This document shows positions 46,061 through 54,905 of a stretch of 64,000 nucleotides of DNA, one piece after another (the first letter of the stretch is position 1; the number at the start of each line of letters is the position of its first letter). Under the pieces are notes generated by a model. That model was not told the origin of the DNA. It saw only the letters and a program-made list of their open reading frames with translations, and did no database searches. Source of the DNA: Alloiococcus otitis ATCC 51267 (lineage in GTDB: Bacteria; Bacillota; Bacilli; Lactobacillales; Carnobacteriaceae_A); assembly GCF_000315445.1 (NCBI RefSeq), contig NZ_JH992962.1, positions 1 to 64,000 of the forward strand. Direction: 5' to 3'. Made by a program: the position numbers and the translations under genes.

Positions 46061-46591
46061 TTAGATTTGCTCTTGTAAAATTTGGTCAGGCTTTTTGGCC
46101 CGTTTTTTTTCCTGTGATTTGCCTTGGGCGTAATGGTCGATTAAAACGGCCAAGACACAGCACAGGGGGGCATCTTCGGGATTGGTGATTTCCAAGCTGC
46201 AAAACTCCCCGAAAGTTGTCACAGCTTTTTCCACAGTCATAATGGTTTTGAATTTTCGCTTGACCTTGTAACTTCTTTTTAAATAGTTGCCTGATGCCTT
46301 CCAGCCAAGCTTGGAAACAGTGTAGACTGGCTGAGCCAAGAGTCGGGGGCGTTTTTTAATAATAGCCACTGTGTGCCCGTTCATCTTGGCCTTAAATTTA
46401 GGGTAGACAGAAAGGGTTACTTGCTTCACCTCCACTAGGCAGTGGCCAGCCATAGTGTAGAGGAAAATTTTGTCGTTCCGCCTACCCCAGCTTCCTTCTA
46501 CCACAAAAAGGTCTCGGTTGGACGGGGTCTTGACGATTCTCTGATTAGCCAGGTAGGGACTTTTTTCTTTCATGTAGAGTTGAACAACCAT
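46061..46591 (-). CDS. LURP-one-related / YxjI-like protein
   Basis: The 176-residue protein has the tubby-like beta-barrel pattern of the LURP-one-related family (YxjI in Bacillus): 'YLANQRIVKTPSNRDLFVVEGSWGRR', repeated strand pairs and 'LLAQPVYTVSKLGW', then 'ALCCVLAVLIDHYAQ'-like end (read 'APLCCVLAVLIDHY'). The molecular role of bacterial members is unclear, with lipid or membrane-associated functions suggested for the fold. GGAGC lies before the ATG. It is monocistronic. Confidence 0.75.
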   Translation of the reverse strand: MVVQLYMKEKSPYLANQRIVKTPSNRDLFVVEGSWGRRNDKIFLYTMAGHCLVEVKQVTLSVYPKFKAKMNGHTVAIIKKRPRLLAQPVYTVSKLGWKASGNYLKRSYKVKRKFKTIMTVEKAVTTFGEFCSLEITNPEDAPLCCVLAVLIDHYAQGKSQEKKRAKKPDQILQEQI

Positions 46592-46667
46592 GGTGATGCT
46601 CCTTAAGACTTGAAACGATCTCTCTTCCTAGTATACCACTACTAGGCCAAGCTATGGAATCCAAAAT

Positions 46668-46709
46668 AAAAACTTCCACCACCAAGTGAGAAAAACTGGT
46701 GGTGGAAGT
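46668..46709 (-). terminator. Terminator after the yvrJ-like gene
   Basis: ACTTCCACCACCA pairs perfectly with TGGTGGTGGAAGT; in the minus direction it ends in TTTTTA. It closes the HAD-pdxK-yvrJ run of genes. Confidence 0.88.
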
Positions 46710-46736
46710 CTGAATTGAGCAGGCGGTCTTGGCTAG

Positions 46737-46913
46737 CTATTTGCTGGTTTCTTGGTCTTGGCTGATCACTTGACTTAAGTCGTGGATTGCCTTGACCAAG
46801 TTGTCTACCTTGGCTTCCATCCGGTGAAGGAGGAAGAGGGTAATGAAGATGGGGAAGCCAATATTGCTAATGGCATCTACCAGCGCCTGCAAAAGATCAA
46901 TATTTACCATCAT
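46737..46913 (-). CDS. YvrJ family small membrane protein
   Basis: A 58-residue protein too short for many gene callers. It starts MMVNIDLLQALVDAISN, has one hydrophobic segment 'IGFPIFITLFLLHRMEAKVD' and a hydrophilic helical tail. 'IGFPI..FLL.R.E.K.D.L' is the pattern of the YvrJ family, whose function I do not know. Two ATG codons in a row lie 8 bases after AAAGGA. It is 60 bases downstream of pdxK and followed by a strong terminator, which supports it as a real last gene of that run. Confidence 0.8.
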   Translation of the reverse strand: MMVNIDLLQALVDAISNIGFPIFITLFLLHRMEAKVDNLVKAIHDLSQVISQDQETSK

Positions 46914-46973
46914 TGTGAAATTCCTTTCTTATCCCCACAGAAGATAACGAAGGAAATTCATGACTTGTTACGG

Positions 46974-47798
46974 TTAATTGTCTTGGTTTAGACGGTGGGC
47001 ACTGTGAAAGACAGGAGAAACGTGTTTGTTGTAGTCCAGGCCGTAAATAATTCCGTCAGTGACAAAGTCTTTGGCTTTTTTCACTGCTTCAAGTGGGCTT
47101 AAGCCATTGGCATAACCAGCTGTAATAGCTGCCGCATAGGTACAACCGGCCCCGTGGTTGGCCCCATTATCGATTTTGTCTGCTTCAAAGGTGGTAAATT
47201 CATTACCGTCATAGAATAGGTCAGTGGCCTTGTCACCTTCAATGTCAGTACCACCCTTGATGACGACATAGTCAGCTCCTCTGTCATGGATGATTTTGGC
47301 AGATTCTTTCATTTGGTCTAGGGTGGTTGGCTTGTCGACATCAGCTAACTGTCCAGCTTCGAAGAGGTTAGGAGTGACAATCTTAGCTAGAGGTAAGAGT
47401 TGGTCCCGCAAGCCTATCGCTAACTCTGGGTTTAAGACTTCATCGTCACCCTTGCAGACCATAACTGGGTCTAGGACAAATTTGTCCTCTAACTGGTGGT
47501 CCTTGATGATTTTTTCAATCAGGTCGATCTGTTCCTTGTTAGGGATCATACCAGTTTTGAAGGCGTCGACCCCATCTTCTTTGGATAAAACAGTGGTAAT
47601 TTGGTTTTCTAGGGTTTCCAGTGGGATAGGAGAGACGATGTGCTTCCAGTCTTCTGGTCTCATGGAAGCAACCGTTGTGAGGGAAGCGATCCCGTAAGTG
47701 CCGTATTCGGCAAAAGTTTTCAAGTCGGCAGCAATCCCGGCTCCCCCACTAGCATCGTTACCAGCAATAGTCCAAGTTGTTTTTGCATCGATTGACAT
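46974..47798 (-). CDS. pdxK: Pyridoxine/hydroxymethylpyrimidine kinase (PdxK/ThiD family)
   Basis: A ribokinase-fold enzyme phosphorylating vitamin B6 vitamers or hydroxymethylpyrimidine. The 274-residue protein has 'TIAGNDASGGAGIAADLKTF', 'VLDPVMVCKG', and the anion hole 'NGANHGAGCTYAAAI' with catalytic residues. ThiD and the Firmicute PdxK share this form, so the substrate is not certain; no thiamine genes are nearby. AGGAGG precedes the ATG. It is preceded by the HAD gene in the same direction. Confidence 0.88.
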   Translation of the reverse strand: MSIDAKTTWTIAGNDASGGAGIAADLKTFAEYGTYGIASLTTVASMRPEDWKHIVSPIPLETLENQITTVLSKEDGVDAFKTGMIPNKEQIDLIEKIIKDHQLEDKFVLDPVMVCKGDDEVLNPELAIGLRDQLLPLAKIVTPNLFEAGQLADVDKPTTLDQMKESAKIIHDRGADYVVIKGGTDIEGDKATDLFYDGNEFTTFEADKIDNGANHGAGCTYAAAITAGYANGLSPLEAVKKAKDFVTDGIIYGLDYNKHVSPVFHSAHRLNQDN

Positions 47799-47880
47799 AA
47801 AATAGCCTCCTATATATAAAATGATTCACAAGTTCATGATACTGCTTACATAGAATCATTTCAAGGAAATGCAATCTAGC

Positions 47881-48768
47881 TTAAAGCTTGGCCTGGTCGA
47901 TTTCACCTTTGAGGACCAGGTTGATGATATGGGCCACCCCGTCTTGGCTGTTGGACTTGGTTTGGTATTTGGCAACAGCCTTGGCCTCAGGCACAGCATT
48001 TGCCATGGCTGTCCCGTAATCCGCCCAGTCTAGCATGGATAAGTCATTGATGTTGTCGCCAATAGTTAGGACTTCTGAAGGCTTGTAGCCCTTCAGCTTA
48101 GCATATTCACTGACCGCTTGCCCCTTGCTGGCGCGGATGTGGTTAATTTCCATGTTTTTACGGCTTGAGGCAGTAATGGATATATTGTCTATTTCTTTTT
48201 CTAATCGTTTTTGAACTTTTTCTAACTTGTTAGATCCAGATGTCGAAAAAACAGCGATTTTCAAGATGATTTGGTCATCATCTTCTAAAAGAGTGTTATA
48301 TGACTCGACAAAGTTAATCCGGTTTTGGTCAACCATGTCGGTAATGTAAGACCGGATGGCTTCCTCATCAATGTCCTGGTTGATATCGGTAAAGGTGTCG
48401 AAGGCATGGTCGATGAAGGCCTGCTTGTCATTGGTATAAGGGCCGTCAAAGGTAATAAGTTCATAGTAAATAGGGGTTTGGTCAAAAATCTCCATCATCT
48501 TTCGGACATCATCCTTGGCCAGGCCTCTAACATATTGGAGCTCTTGCTGGTCATTGTAATAGGTGGCCCCATTTTGTCCGATAAAGGGGCAGGTAATGCC
48601 CTTTTCTTCAGCCATGGTGTAGCCTGACTTGAAAGACCGGCCTGTCGCGATAACAAAGTCAATCCCCGCTGCTTGGGCATCTTTAATGGCGGCTACATTG
48701 GCGGCAGAGAGCCCAACTTGTTCATTGAGTAGGGTTCCGTCCATGTCTGAAACAATTAGTTTAATCAT
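47881..48768 (-). CDS. Cof-type HAD-IIB family phosphatase
   Basis: A 295-residue haloacid dehalogenase hydrolase of the Cof type. The motif I is 'VSDMDGTLLNEQ', motif II Thr is in 'FVIATGRSF', motif III Lys in 'ASKGQAVSEYAKLKG' and motif IV 'LTIGDNINDLSMLDWA'. Such enzymes dephosphorylate sugar phosphates or cofactors such as pyridoxal phosphate. Its placement 82 bases before pdxK fits a link to vitamin B6, but that is only context. Confidence 0.88.
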   Translation of the reverse strand: MIKLIVSDMDGTLLNEQVGLSAANVAAIKDAQAAGIDFVIATGRSFKSGYTMAEEKGITCPFIGQNGATYYNDQQELQYVRGLAKDDVRKMMEIFDQTPIYYELITFDGPYTNDKQAFIDHAFDTFTDINQDIDEEAIRSYITDMVDQNRINFVESYNTLLEDDDQIILKIAVFSTSGSNKLEKVQKRLEKEIDNISITASSRKNMEINHIRASKGQAVSEYAKLKGYKPSEVLTIGDNINDLSMLDWADYGTAMANAVPEAKAVAKYQTKSNSQDGVAHIINLVLKGEIDQAKL

Positions 48769-49097
48769 ATGCCTATCTCCTTTATAGCTTTCTGTTTGTA
48801 TATTATCAGAAAAGCAAGACCAATACGACGATTAACATAAAAATGACCTAAAACTAACAGGTCTTGGCCAGAGAGGAAAAGACTCCTTTAATATAACGAA
48901 TGTTGCACAGCTAAGAAAAAGACTTTTTTGGCCTTGGTCTATTCCAGACTTCTCAGTGCTATCTTGGGAAGGACCAGGGCGAAAAGGCATCAGCTGCCCC
49001 CTGGTTAATCCAACTGTCTCGTCTTCAGCAAGGACCAGGGGCAAAACTTGTCGCCCGGCGACTGAGCCTTTACAATAGAGAAGAAAAGAGGGATGTT
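48769..49097. other. Intergenic region upstream of ung
   Basis: Divergent promoter region of the HAD gene and ung. A short inverted repeat GACCT/AGGTC lies near 48845-48862. A stretch AAGGACCAGGG occurs at about 48971 and again at about 49029. No gene or known regulatory RNA was recognised. Confidence 0.4.
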
Positions 49098-49784
49098 ATG
49101 ACAATTCCAATTCACAATGAATGGGAGCCGGTTTTAGACCGGGCTAGCCAAACTGAAAGTTACCAGCAATTAAGAGAATTTTTGAAAAAAGAATACTTTA
49201 ACCACCAAGTCTATCCTGCCATGGAAGACTTGTGGAATGCCTTTGACCTGACTGACTATGATGAGGTCAAGGCTGTGATCCTGGGCCAAGATCCCTATCA
49301 CGGGCCCAACCAGGCTCATGGACTGGCCTTTTCCGTCAAACCTGGCCAGGAGCTTCCTCCGTCATTACAAAATATCTATAAGGAACTCCAAGATGACTTG
49401 GGTTGTTCTATCCCCAACCATGGCTGCCTCAATGCCTGGGCCAAGGAGGGGGTCTTGCTCCTCAATACTGTTTTAACTGTCCGGGCCCACCAGGCTCATT
49501 CCCACCGGGGTAAGGGCTGGGAAGACTTGACCGACCAGGTGATCCAGGCCCTCAACCAACGGGACAAGCCCCTGGTTTTTATCCTTTGGGGGAGGGCAGC
49601 CCGAAATAAGAAAAACATGATTGACACCAGCAAGCATGGGGTAGTCGAAAGCCCCCACCCCAGCCCCTTATCAGCTTACCGCGGCTTTTTTGGGTCCCGG
49701 CCCTTTTCTAAAACCAACCAATTTTTACAAGACCATGGCCAAACCCCCATTAACTGGCAAATCCCAGACCAGCCAGTTGATTAA
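49098..49784 (+). CDS. ung: Uracil-DNA glycosylase
   Basis: Ung removes uracil from DNA. The 228-residue protein has the catalytic water-activating motif 'ILGQDPYHGPNQAHGLAFS', the leucine-loop 'ESPHPSPLSAYRGFFGSRPF' and 'VFILWGRAARNK'. Together with the dut gene at 25421 it limits uracil in DNA. It is followed by pta, a frequent Firmicute arrangement. Confidence 0.96.
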   Translation: MTIPIHNEWEPVLDRASQTESYQQLREFLKKEYFNHQVYPAMEDLWNAFDLTDYDEVKAVILGQDPYHGPNQAHGLAFSVKPGQELPPSLQNIYKELQDDLGCSIPNHGCLNAWAKEGVLLLNTVLTVRAHQAHSHRGKGWEDLTDQVIQALNQRDKPLVFILWGRAARNKKNMIDTSKHGVVESPHPSPLSAYRGFFGSRPFSKTNQFLQDHGQTPINWQIPDQPVD

Positions 49785-49878
49785 AGGGTCTGCTTAGTTA
49801 TCCAACAGAATTTACTGTCATTTTTTTAAAATTTTGTTAAAATAAAAGTATCAAATGGAAACTTACGGAGGGATAGAT

Positions 49879-50862
49879 TTGGAAATTATTGAAAGCTTGA
49901 AAGATAAGGTCAAGGGTAAAGGCGTTCGCATTGTCTTCCCAGAAGCCCTTGACGAACGGATTTTGCAAGCGGTAGTTAGGCTTAAAAAAGAAGGCCTCAT
50001 TACCCCAATTCTCTTGGGAAACCCTAACCAAGTAAATGCAAAAGCTAAGGAATTTGGCTTCAACATTGATGGTTTGACTATCTTGGACCCAGAAAATTAT
50101 GACGAATTCGACGACTTGGTAGCGTCTTTTGTGGAAAGACGAAAAGGAAAAGCCACAGAAGAAGATGCCAAAAAAATCCTAAAAGATGTCAACTACTTCG
50201 GCACCATGCTCGTTTACACAGACCGGGCAGATGGCTTGGTTTCTGGTGCGGTCCACTCTACAGGGGACACGGTCAGACCGGCCTTGCAAATTATCAAGAC
50301 CAAAGAAGGGGTTAGCCGGACATCTGGTGCCTTCTTGATGCTGAGAGGTCGAGGCCAAGAGCGTTACATCTTTGCGGACTGTGCGATTAACCCAGACCCA
50401 GACAAGGATGTCTTAGCAGAAATTGCCATTGAAAGTGCTAAGACTGCTAAAATGTTTGACATCGACCCGAAAGTTGCCCTCTTAAGTTTCTCTACCAAGG
50501 GATCTGCTGGTGGTGACCAGGTTGACAAGGTGGCCCAAGCCAGTGAAATCGTCAAAGAAAAAGACCCAGACCTGGCAGTTGATGGGGAACTTCAATTTGA
50601 TGCAGCCTTTGTCAATACCGTTGCCAAACAAAAAGCACCTGACTCTGATGTAGCAGGTGAAGCCAATGTATTTGTCTTCCCAGAACTTCAATCTGGCAAT
50701 ATTGGCTACAAGATTGCCCAACGCTTCGGTAACTTTGAAGCGATTGGCCCAGTCTTGCAAGGTTTGAACAAGCCTATTTCAGACCTGTCTCGCGGATGCA
50801 GTAGTGAGGATGTTTACAACTTATCCTTGGTTACCGCAACCCAAGCCATTGCAGAAGATTAA
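49879..50862 (+). CDS. pta: Phosphate acetyltransferase
   Basis: Pta interconverts acetyl-CoA and acetyl phosphate in mixed-acid fermentation. Motifs include 'VRIVFPEALDERILQA', 'DGLVSGAVHSTGDTVRPAL' and 'GGDQVDKVAQASEIVKEK'. The frame opens at ATG 49855, but the TTG at 49879 lies 6 bases after GGAGGG and gives a 327-residue protein of normal length, so TTG is taken as the start. Confidence 0.95.
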   Translation: MEIIESLKDKVKGKGVRIVFPEALDERILQAVVRLKKEGLITPILLGNPNQVNAKAKEFGFNIDGLTILDPENYDEFDDLVASFVERRKGKATEEDAKKILKDVNYFGTMLVYTDRADGLVSGAVHSTGDTVRPALQIIKTKEGVSRTSGAFLMLRGRGQERYIFADCAINPDPDKDVLAEIAIESAKTAKMFDIDPKVALLSFSTKGSAGGDQVDKVAQASEIVKEKDPDLAVDGELQFDAAFVNTVAKQKAPDSDVAGEANVFVFPELQSGNIGYKIAQRFGNFEAIGPVLQGLNKPISDLSRGCSSEDVYNLSLVTATQAIAED

Positions 50863-50874
50863 GCCAATCAAAAA

Positions 50875-50914
50875 GACCAGTCCGGTTCATGATGAACTGG
50901 GCTGGTTTTTTTAC
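50875..50914. terminator. Bidirectional terminator between pta and thrE-like genes
   Basis: ACCAGTCCGGTTCA pairs with TGAACTGGGCTGGT and is followed by a T-run; the A-run before it allows action in the other direction. It lies between convergent genes. Confidence 0.88.
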
Positions 50915-50934
50915 TTAGACTAGTTATTGCAGGC

Positions 50935-51402
50935 TTATGAAAAATACCGTCTGCCTTGCTGGATAATCGACTTGGGTGAAAGGACTTGGAAGATGGCAGT
51001 GTTGACGGTCAAACCAAGGGCGATGGCACCAGCAATAATAAAGGTATCGATGAAGTAACCAGTGGCCAAGAAGTATTCCCCGGTGACAAAGGACCGCATG
51101 GCATTGTAAGCCGATCCACCAGGGACGATGGGGATAATGGCAGGAATAGAAAAGACGGTCACGGGCAGGCCATACTTACGGGCTGCTAACTGGCTGGAGA
51201 GGGCGATGACTAGGGAGGCTAGGCCTGCTCCAACGAAGAGTTCGGACCCAAAAATGTTGATTAAGAGATAGTAGGGGGCCCAACCCACTGCCCCGATAAT
51301 AGCATTGGCCAGCAAGACGCGTCGGGGTACATTGTATAAGATGGCAAAGCCCAAAGAGGCAATACCAGCTGCAATCATGGTGGTTAAAATATTATTGTAC
51401 AT
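50935..51402 (-). CDS. Threonine/serine exporter, small subunit (YjjB/DUF3815 type)
   Basis: A 155-residue membrane protein with four to five helices ('VFSIPAIIPIVPGGSAYNAMRS' signature). It matches the C-terminal half of ThrE-type exporters, which in many Firmicutes is encoded separately. It starts 12 bases after the end of the large subunit gene. The pair likely forms one transporter, exporting threonine/serine or related organic acids. Confidence 0.85.
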   Translation of the reverse strand: MYNNILTTMIAAGIASLGFAILYNVPRRVLLANAIIGAVGWAPYYLLINIFGSELFVGAGLASLVIALSSQLAARKYGLPVTVFSIPAIIPIVPGGSAYNAMRSFVTGEYFLATGYFIDTFIIAGAIALGLTVNTAIFQVLSPKSIIQQGRRYFS

Positions 51403-51414
51403 CTTCGTTCCCTC

Positions 51415-52179
51415 CTATATGACTGACAAGATTAAGGCGATGCCGATTCCGATGGCCGCAGCTGTCATGGCTGCCTTGGACAGGCCTCCCACCCCAGCTA
51501 GGAGGTGACCGGCCATTAGGTCACGTAATCCGTTGGTGATGGCTACCCCAGGCACCAGGGTCATGACGGAACTTAAGATAATCACGTCGCGGTTAACCCC
51601 TAGCCCTAAAGAAACAGCCAGGGATGCAAGGAGTCCGACAATGGAGGCAGCGATGAGTTCAGCAAAGAAAGAGACATTGGTGATTTGGGAAACATACTCA
51701 AAGACCGCCTGGGCAATCCCGCCTAAGACAAAGGCGATGGGGACACTAATAAAGGGTCCGTCAAATAAGAGGACAAAGGCACCGGTTCCCATGGCTGAGA
51801 AGAAGATAGATGTCAGTGGTTTGTACTCATTAACATCGAGCTGCATGCGGTAGAGCATGACCCGGACTTCATTCGCTGACTTGGGATTTTTAGATAAGTC
51901 ACGCGACAATTGGTTAATCATGGAAATCATTTCTAAGTTGGTTTCCCGGTCACTAACTCGGGCTAGCTGGGTCACCTCATCGTCAAATTGGTCGCTTGCG
52001 GTGACAATAATGGCTGTAGGCACCACAAAGACACTGACATCATTGATGCCCAGACTCATTCCGATCCGGTAGATGGTATCCTCCACCCGGTAGGTCTCTG
52101 CCCCATTGGAAAGCATCAACCGGCCTACTTCAACACAAACACTGACGGATTCCTTTAGGTCGTTTTGAATTGTTGTCAC
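51415..52179 (-). CDS. Threonine/serine exporter, large subunit (YjjP/ThrE N-terminal type)
   Basis: The protein has a soluble N-terminal domain ('VGRLMLSNGAETYRVEDTIYRIG', about 13-35) and five membrane segments in the second half with 'LVPGVAITNGLRDLMAGHLLAG'. This is the DUF1212/ThrE pattern. The frame is open up to 52221, but the GTG at 52179 follows AAGGAGG by 7 bases and gives 254 residues, so it is preferred. It is translated just before the small subunit. Confidence 0.86.
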   Translation of the reverse strand: MTTIQNDLKESVSVCVEVGRLMLSNGAETYRVEDTIYRIGMSLGINDVSVFVVPTAIIVTASDQFDDEVTQLARVSDRETNLEMISMINQLSRDLSKNPKSANEVRVMLYRMQLDVNEYKPLTSIFFSAMGTGAFVLLFDGPFISVPIAFVLGGIAQAVFEYVSQITNVSFFAELIAASIVGLLASLAVSLGLGVNRDVIILSSVMTLVPGVAITNGLRDLMAGHLLAGVGGLSKAAMTAAAIGIGIALILSVI

Positions 52180-52408
52180 TTCACTACCTCCTTGTGGAAA
52201 GTCTATTCGATTATAAAGCAAAAGAATGGCCTTTTACAGGGGTAAGTGTTTTCAATTATAAAAAAATATTAACTTTATGTAAAAGTCCTAAGAAGCTAGC
52301 TGGGATATGTGGTCAGTCAAAGGACTACTTGCTTTTAGGGCCAGCAATTGCATTTTTCTTTCCATTCAAGGTATGATAGGGGAAAGCATTTGGGTAAGGA
52401 GATTGTAT

Positions 52409-52567
52409 ATGGTAAATTTCGGGTCACTTTTAAGGCAAGAACCAGGCTGGCAAGGCCTTCAAGCTAGGCTTGGAAGCCTTTTGGCAAAGTTTTTTGGACA
52501 GGCAAACCAGGCGAGTAAGCAAGCCGGACTAGTTGGCTTACTAAAAGAGAAAGAGGCTAAGGAATGA
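52409..52567 (+). CDS. Small hypothetical protein, coupled to the guanylate-kinase-like gene
   Basis: A 52-residue frame starting MVNFGSLLRQEPGWQGLQA, with AAGGAG 8 bases before the ATG. Its stop codon overlaps the next gene's start as ATGA, the pattern of translational coupling. The peptide looks like an amphipathic helix pair ('LLAKFFGQANQASKQAGLVG'), with a hydrophobic face and basic ends. I do not recognise a family. A role in membrane association or as a leader for the downstream gene is possible. Confidence 0.5.
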   Translation: MVNFGSLLRQEPGWQGLQARLGSLLAKFFGQANQASKQAGLVGLLKEKEAKE

Positions 52568-53121
52568 AAGACCAAGAAAGCAAGCCGAAAAAAATTATTA
52601 TCCTGGTTGGACCCAGTGGAAGTGGGAAAACCACCCTGGGCCGGGACTTGTCCGACAAAGGTTATAAAAAATTAGTTACCACAACCACCCGCAAGCCCAG
52701 ACCGGGGGAAGTGGATGGCAGGGACTACTATTTTAGGGATGAGGCCGACCTTGAACCTAGCGACTTTGTCGAGCAAACGACCTACAACAACCATACTTAC
52801 GGCCTGACCAAGGCGGAAATTGAGGCCTCCTTAAAGCAGTTTGATGTTGTCCATGTGTCTTTAGACCGCAATGGGGCCCAGGCCCTGAAAGAACTGTGGC
52901 CCAAGGAGTCAGTGGTTATTTTTATTGCTATATCGGAAGAAGTCATGGCTGAGCGGATGCTAAAGCGGGGAGAGAGCCAGGACTTGGTCGACCAAAGGCT
53001 GGACTATTGCCGGCGGACGGGGGAGCTAGAGCCACCAAGTCTTGCAGACTATGTGCTTGAAAACCAAGACCTAAAGGAGTCCTTGACCCGTATCCAAGCC
53101 ATTATCGAAAAAGAAATTTAA
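52564..53121 (+). CDS. Guanylate kinase-like protein
   Basis: A 185-residue P-loop protein with 'ILVGPSGSGKTTLGRDL', then 'TTTTRKPRPGEVDGRDYYF' like the GMP-binding segment of guanylate kinase, 'YGLTKAEIEASL' and the Arg-rich 'QRLDYCRRTGE'. It would convert GMP to GDP. It is shorter than housekeeping Gmk (about 205) and its mid-part diverges, so it may be a paralogue and the essential gmk may be elsewhere. It lies convergent to guaC, which also acts on GMP. Confidence 0.78.
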   Translation: MKDQESKPKKIIILVGPSGSGKTTLGRDLSDKGYKKLVTTTTRKPRPGEVDGRDYYFRDEADLEPSDFVEQTTYNNHTYGLTKAEIEASLKQFDVVHVSLDRNGAQALKELWPKESVVIFIAISEEVMAERMLKRGESQDLVDQRLDYCRRTGELEPPSLADYVLENQDLKESLTRIQAIIEKEI

Positions 53122-53154
53122 GCAAGTTTGTCTCTTCCTTTCAAATTACATAAA

Positions 53155-53184
53155 AGACTGGCTAGGATGGTCCTAGCCAGTCTC
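53155..53184. terminator. Bidirectional terminator between guanylate-kinase-like gene and guaC
   Basis: AGACTGGCTAGGA pairs with TCCTAGCCAGTCT around a 3-base loop. It stands between convergent genes; the T-tails are modest. Confidence 0.82.
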
Positions 53185-53199
53185 TTGCTAGCTCTAAAT

Positions 53200-54234
53200 T
53201 TAGGCTTGGTCGAAGTTGGAAGAGGCCAAGCTTTCAGGTATATCAATACCAGAGGCATTGTAATTTTCTCCGTTCATAATAGAATTTTTCACAATAACAT
53301 AGTCGACTTTACGGATGGCTTCCAGGTCCTTGCCACCTGCATAAGAGATGGAGGACTGGAGGTCTTCTTTCATTTCGGCCAGGGTATCGGCAATATCCCC
53401 CTTATAAGGGACCAACATTTTCTTGCCTTCGACATTTTTACGTTGGCCTTTTTGAGTGGCAGACGCACTGCCGAAGTATTCCTTGTAAAGAGACCCGTCG
53501 ATTTTAATCAGGTCACCAGGCGACTGGTCGTGGCCGGAGAACATGGACCCGATCATGACCATGCTGGCCCCAAAGCGGATGGACTTGGCAATGTCACCAT
53601 TAGTCCGGACCCCACCGTCTGCAATGAGGGGCTTGCGGGCCACCTTGGAGCAGGTGGAGACGGCTGAAAGTTGCCAGCCACCGGTCCCAAAGCCTGTCTT
53701 GAGTTTGGTGGTGCAGACCTTGCCCGGACCGATGCCGACCTTGGTAGCGTCAGCCCCGGCGTTTTCCAATTCCCGGACTGCCTCAGGGGTGCCGACATTC
53801 CCAGCGATTAAAAAGCTATCAGGCAGGTGTTTTTTAACCTGTTGGATCATTTGGATGACCATGTCAGAGTGTCCGTGGGCGACATCGATGGTAATGTATT
53901 CCGGCAGGTCTTGGTCTTTTGCCAGTTGTTCAACAAAGTCATACTCCCCAGGCTTAACTCCCAGGCTGATGGAGGCAAAAAGCCCTTGGTCATGCATACG
54001 ACGGATAAAAGGCTGGCGACTGTCTTCATCAAACCTGTGCATGACATAGAAAAAGCCATTTGCAGCTAGCCAAGAAGCCAGGCTTTCGTCGATAACGGTT
54101 TGCATATTGGCTGGGACGACCGGTAATTTAAAACGGCGGCCCCCCAACTCGACACTGGTGTCACATTCCGACCGACTTTTGACAATGGACTTGGCAGGTA
54201 TGAGTTGGATATCTTCGTAGTCAAAAACTTTCAT
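53200..54234 (-). CDS. guaC: GMP reductase
   Basis: GuaC reduces GMP to IMP with NADPH and ammonia release, returning guanine nucleotides to the adenine branch. The 344-residue barrel has '[19 protein letters not shown]', the active-site loop '[18 protein letters not shown]' with Cys, and '[10 protein letters not shown]'. CBS domains are absent, unlike in GuaB. It is slightly longer than the usual 325 residues, with an extended C-terminus. The ammonia it frees is of interest beside the apparently ammonia-dependent purine pathway. Confidence 0.94.
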   Translation of the reverse strand: MKVFDYEDIQLIPAKSIVKSRSECDTSVELGGRRFKLPVVPANMQTVIDESLASWLAANGFFYVMHRFDEDSRQPFIRRMHDQGLFASISLGVKPGEYDFVEQLAKDQDLPEYITIDVAHGHSDMVIQMIQQVKKHLPDSFLIAGNVGTPEAVRELENAGADATKVGIGPGKVCTTKLKTGFGTGGWQLSAVSTCSKVARKPLIADGGVRTNGDIAKSIRFGASMVMIGSMFSGHDQSPGDLIKIDGSLYKEYFGSASATQKGQRKNVEGKKMLVPYKGDIADTLAEMKEDLQSSISYAGGKDLEAIRKVDYVIVKNSIMNGENYNASGIDIPESLASSNFDQA

Positions 54235-54444
54235 ATTGGTATGAAACGCTCCTTATGGTTTTTGAGTTCAAGCGAAAACCGCATGCTTCAAGCTAAAGCA
54301 TACGGCAGGTTGATTTCTTTCCCCTGTAAATCATACGCAATATACTGGCTAAAGTCAAAGGCAAGCTGGACTTTGTTTTTAATTAATTCCTTATGCTGGT
54401 CTGGACTTTGGACTTTGGACTTGAATACAATCAATCCAAATAAA
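54235..54444. other. Intergenic region upstream of guaC
   Basis: Non-coding sequence with the guaC promoter region and AAGGAG 14 bases before its start. No purine riboswitch was seen. It leads into the tandem array. Confidence 0.4.
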
Positions 54445-54634
54445 GAAGTTTTGGAGTTGAAACTGGACAATAAATCAAAATAGGGAAGTTTTGGAGTTGA
54501 AACTGGACAATAAATAAAAATAAGGAAGTTTTGGAGTTAAAACTGGACAATAAATCAAAATAAGGAAGTTTTGAAGCTAAAACTGGACAATAAATTCAAA
54601 TAGGGAAGTTTTGCAGTTGAAAGGCGACAATGGG
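54445..54634. repeat. Tandem array, five 40-base units
   Basis: GAAGTTTTGGAGTTGAAACT and the following 20 bases recur at 54445, 54485, 54525, 54565 and 54605, exactly 40 bases apart. Units 1-4 are nearly identical; the fifth is partial and diverged. The unit contains GTTTTGGAG and AAACTGGACAATAAAT. It lies between guaC and the PAP2 gene. No protein frame runs through it. Confidence 0.9.
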
Positions 54635-54905
54635 CTAGCCAGCTCGGTCTTACTGAACCTGCATGAGAATCGGGGAGCTCAGAATCATTCATCTTTACGA
54701 AAAGCTTGACCCTTAAAACCTGTCTTCCTCTGGAAAAAGAAAAAGCCCACCTTATAACGCATGATGCTATATTGTGGGATTTACACATAGATTTGGACTT
54801 GACTATGGGGTGACTTAAATTCCAGGTAAATTTTTTTAAGAAGGCATGATATTTTGCCCTAAGTCCTGTAAAATAGGTGGGTATTCTATTGGAAAGAGTG
54901 AGTGT
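54635..54905. other. Intergenic region upstream of the PAP2 gene
   Basis: Non-coding sequence after the 40-base array. A weak GGAAAGAG lies before the PAP2 start. Nothing else was recognised. Confidence 0.35.

Noticed and set aside
54555-54788. 77-residue minus-strand frame
   Set aside because: It partly overlaps the 40-base tandem array, lacks a ribosome binding site and resembles no protein.
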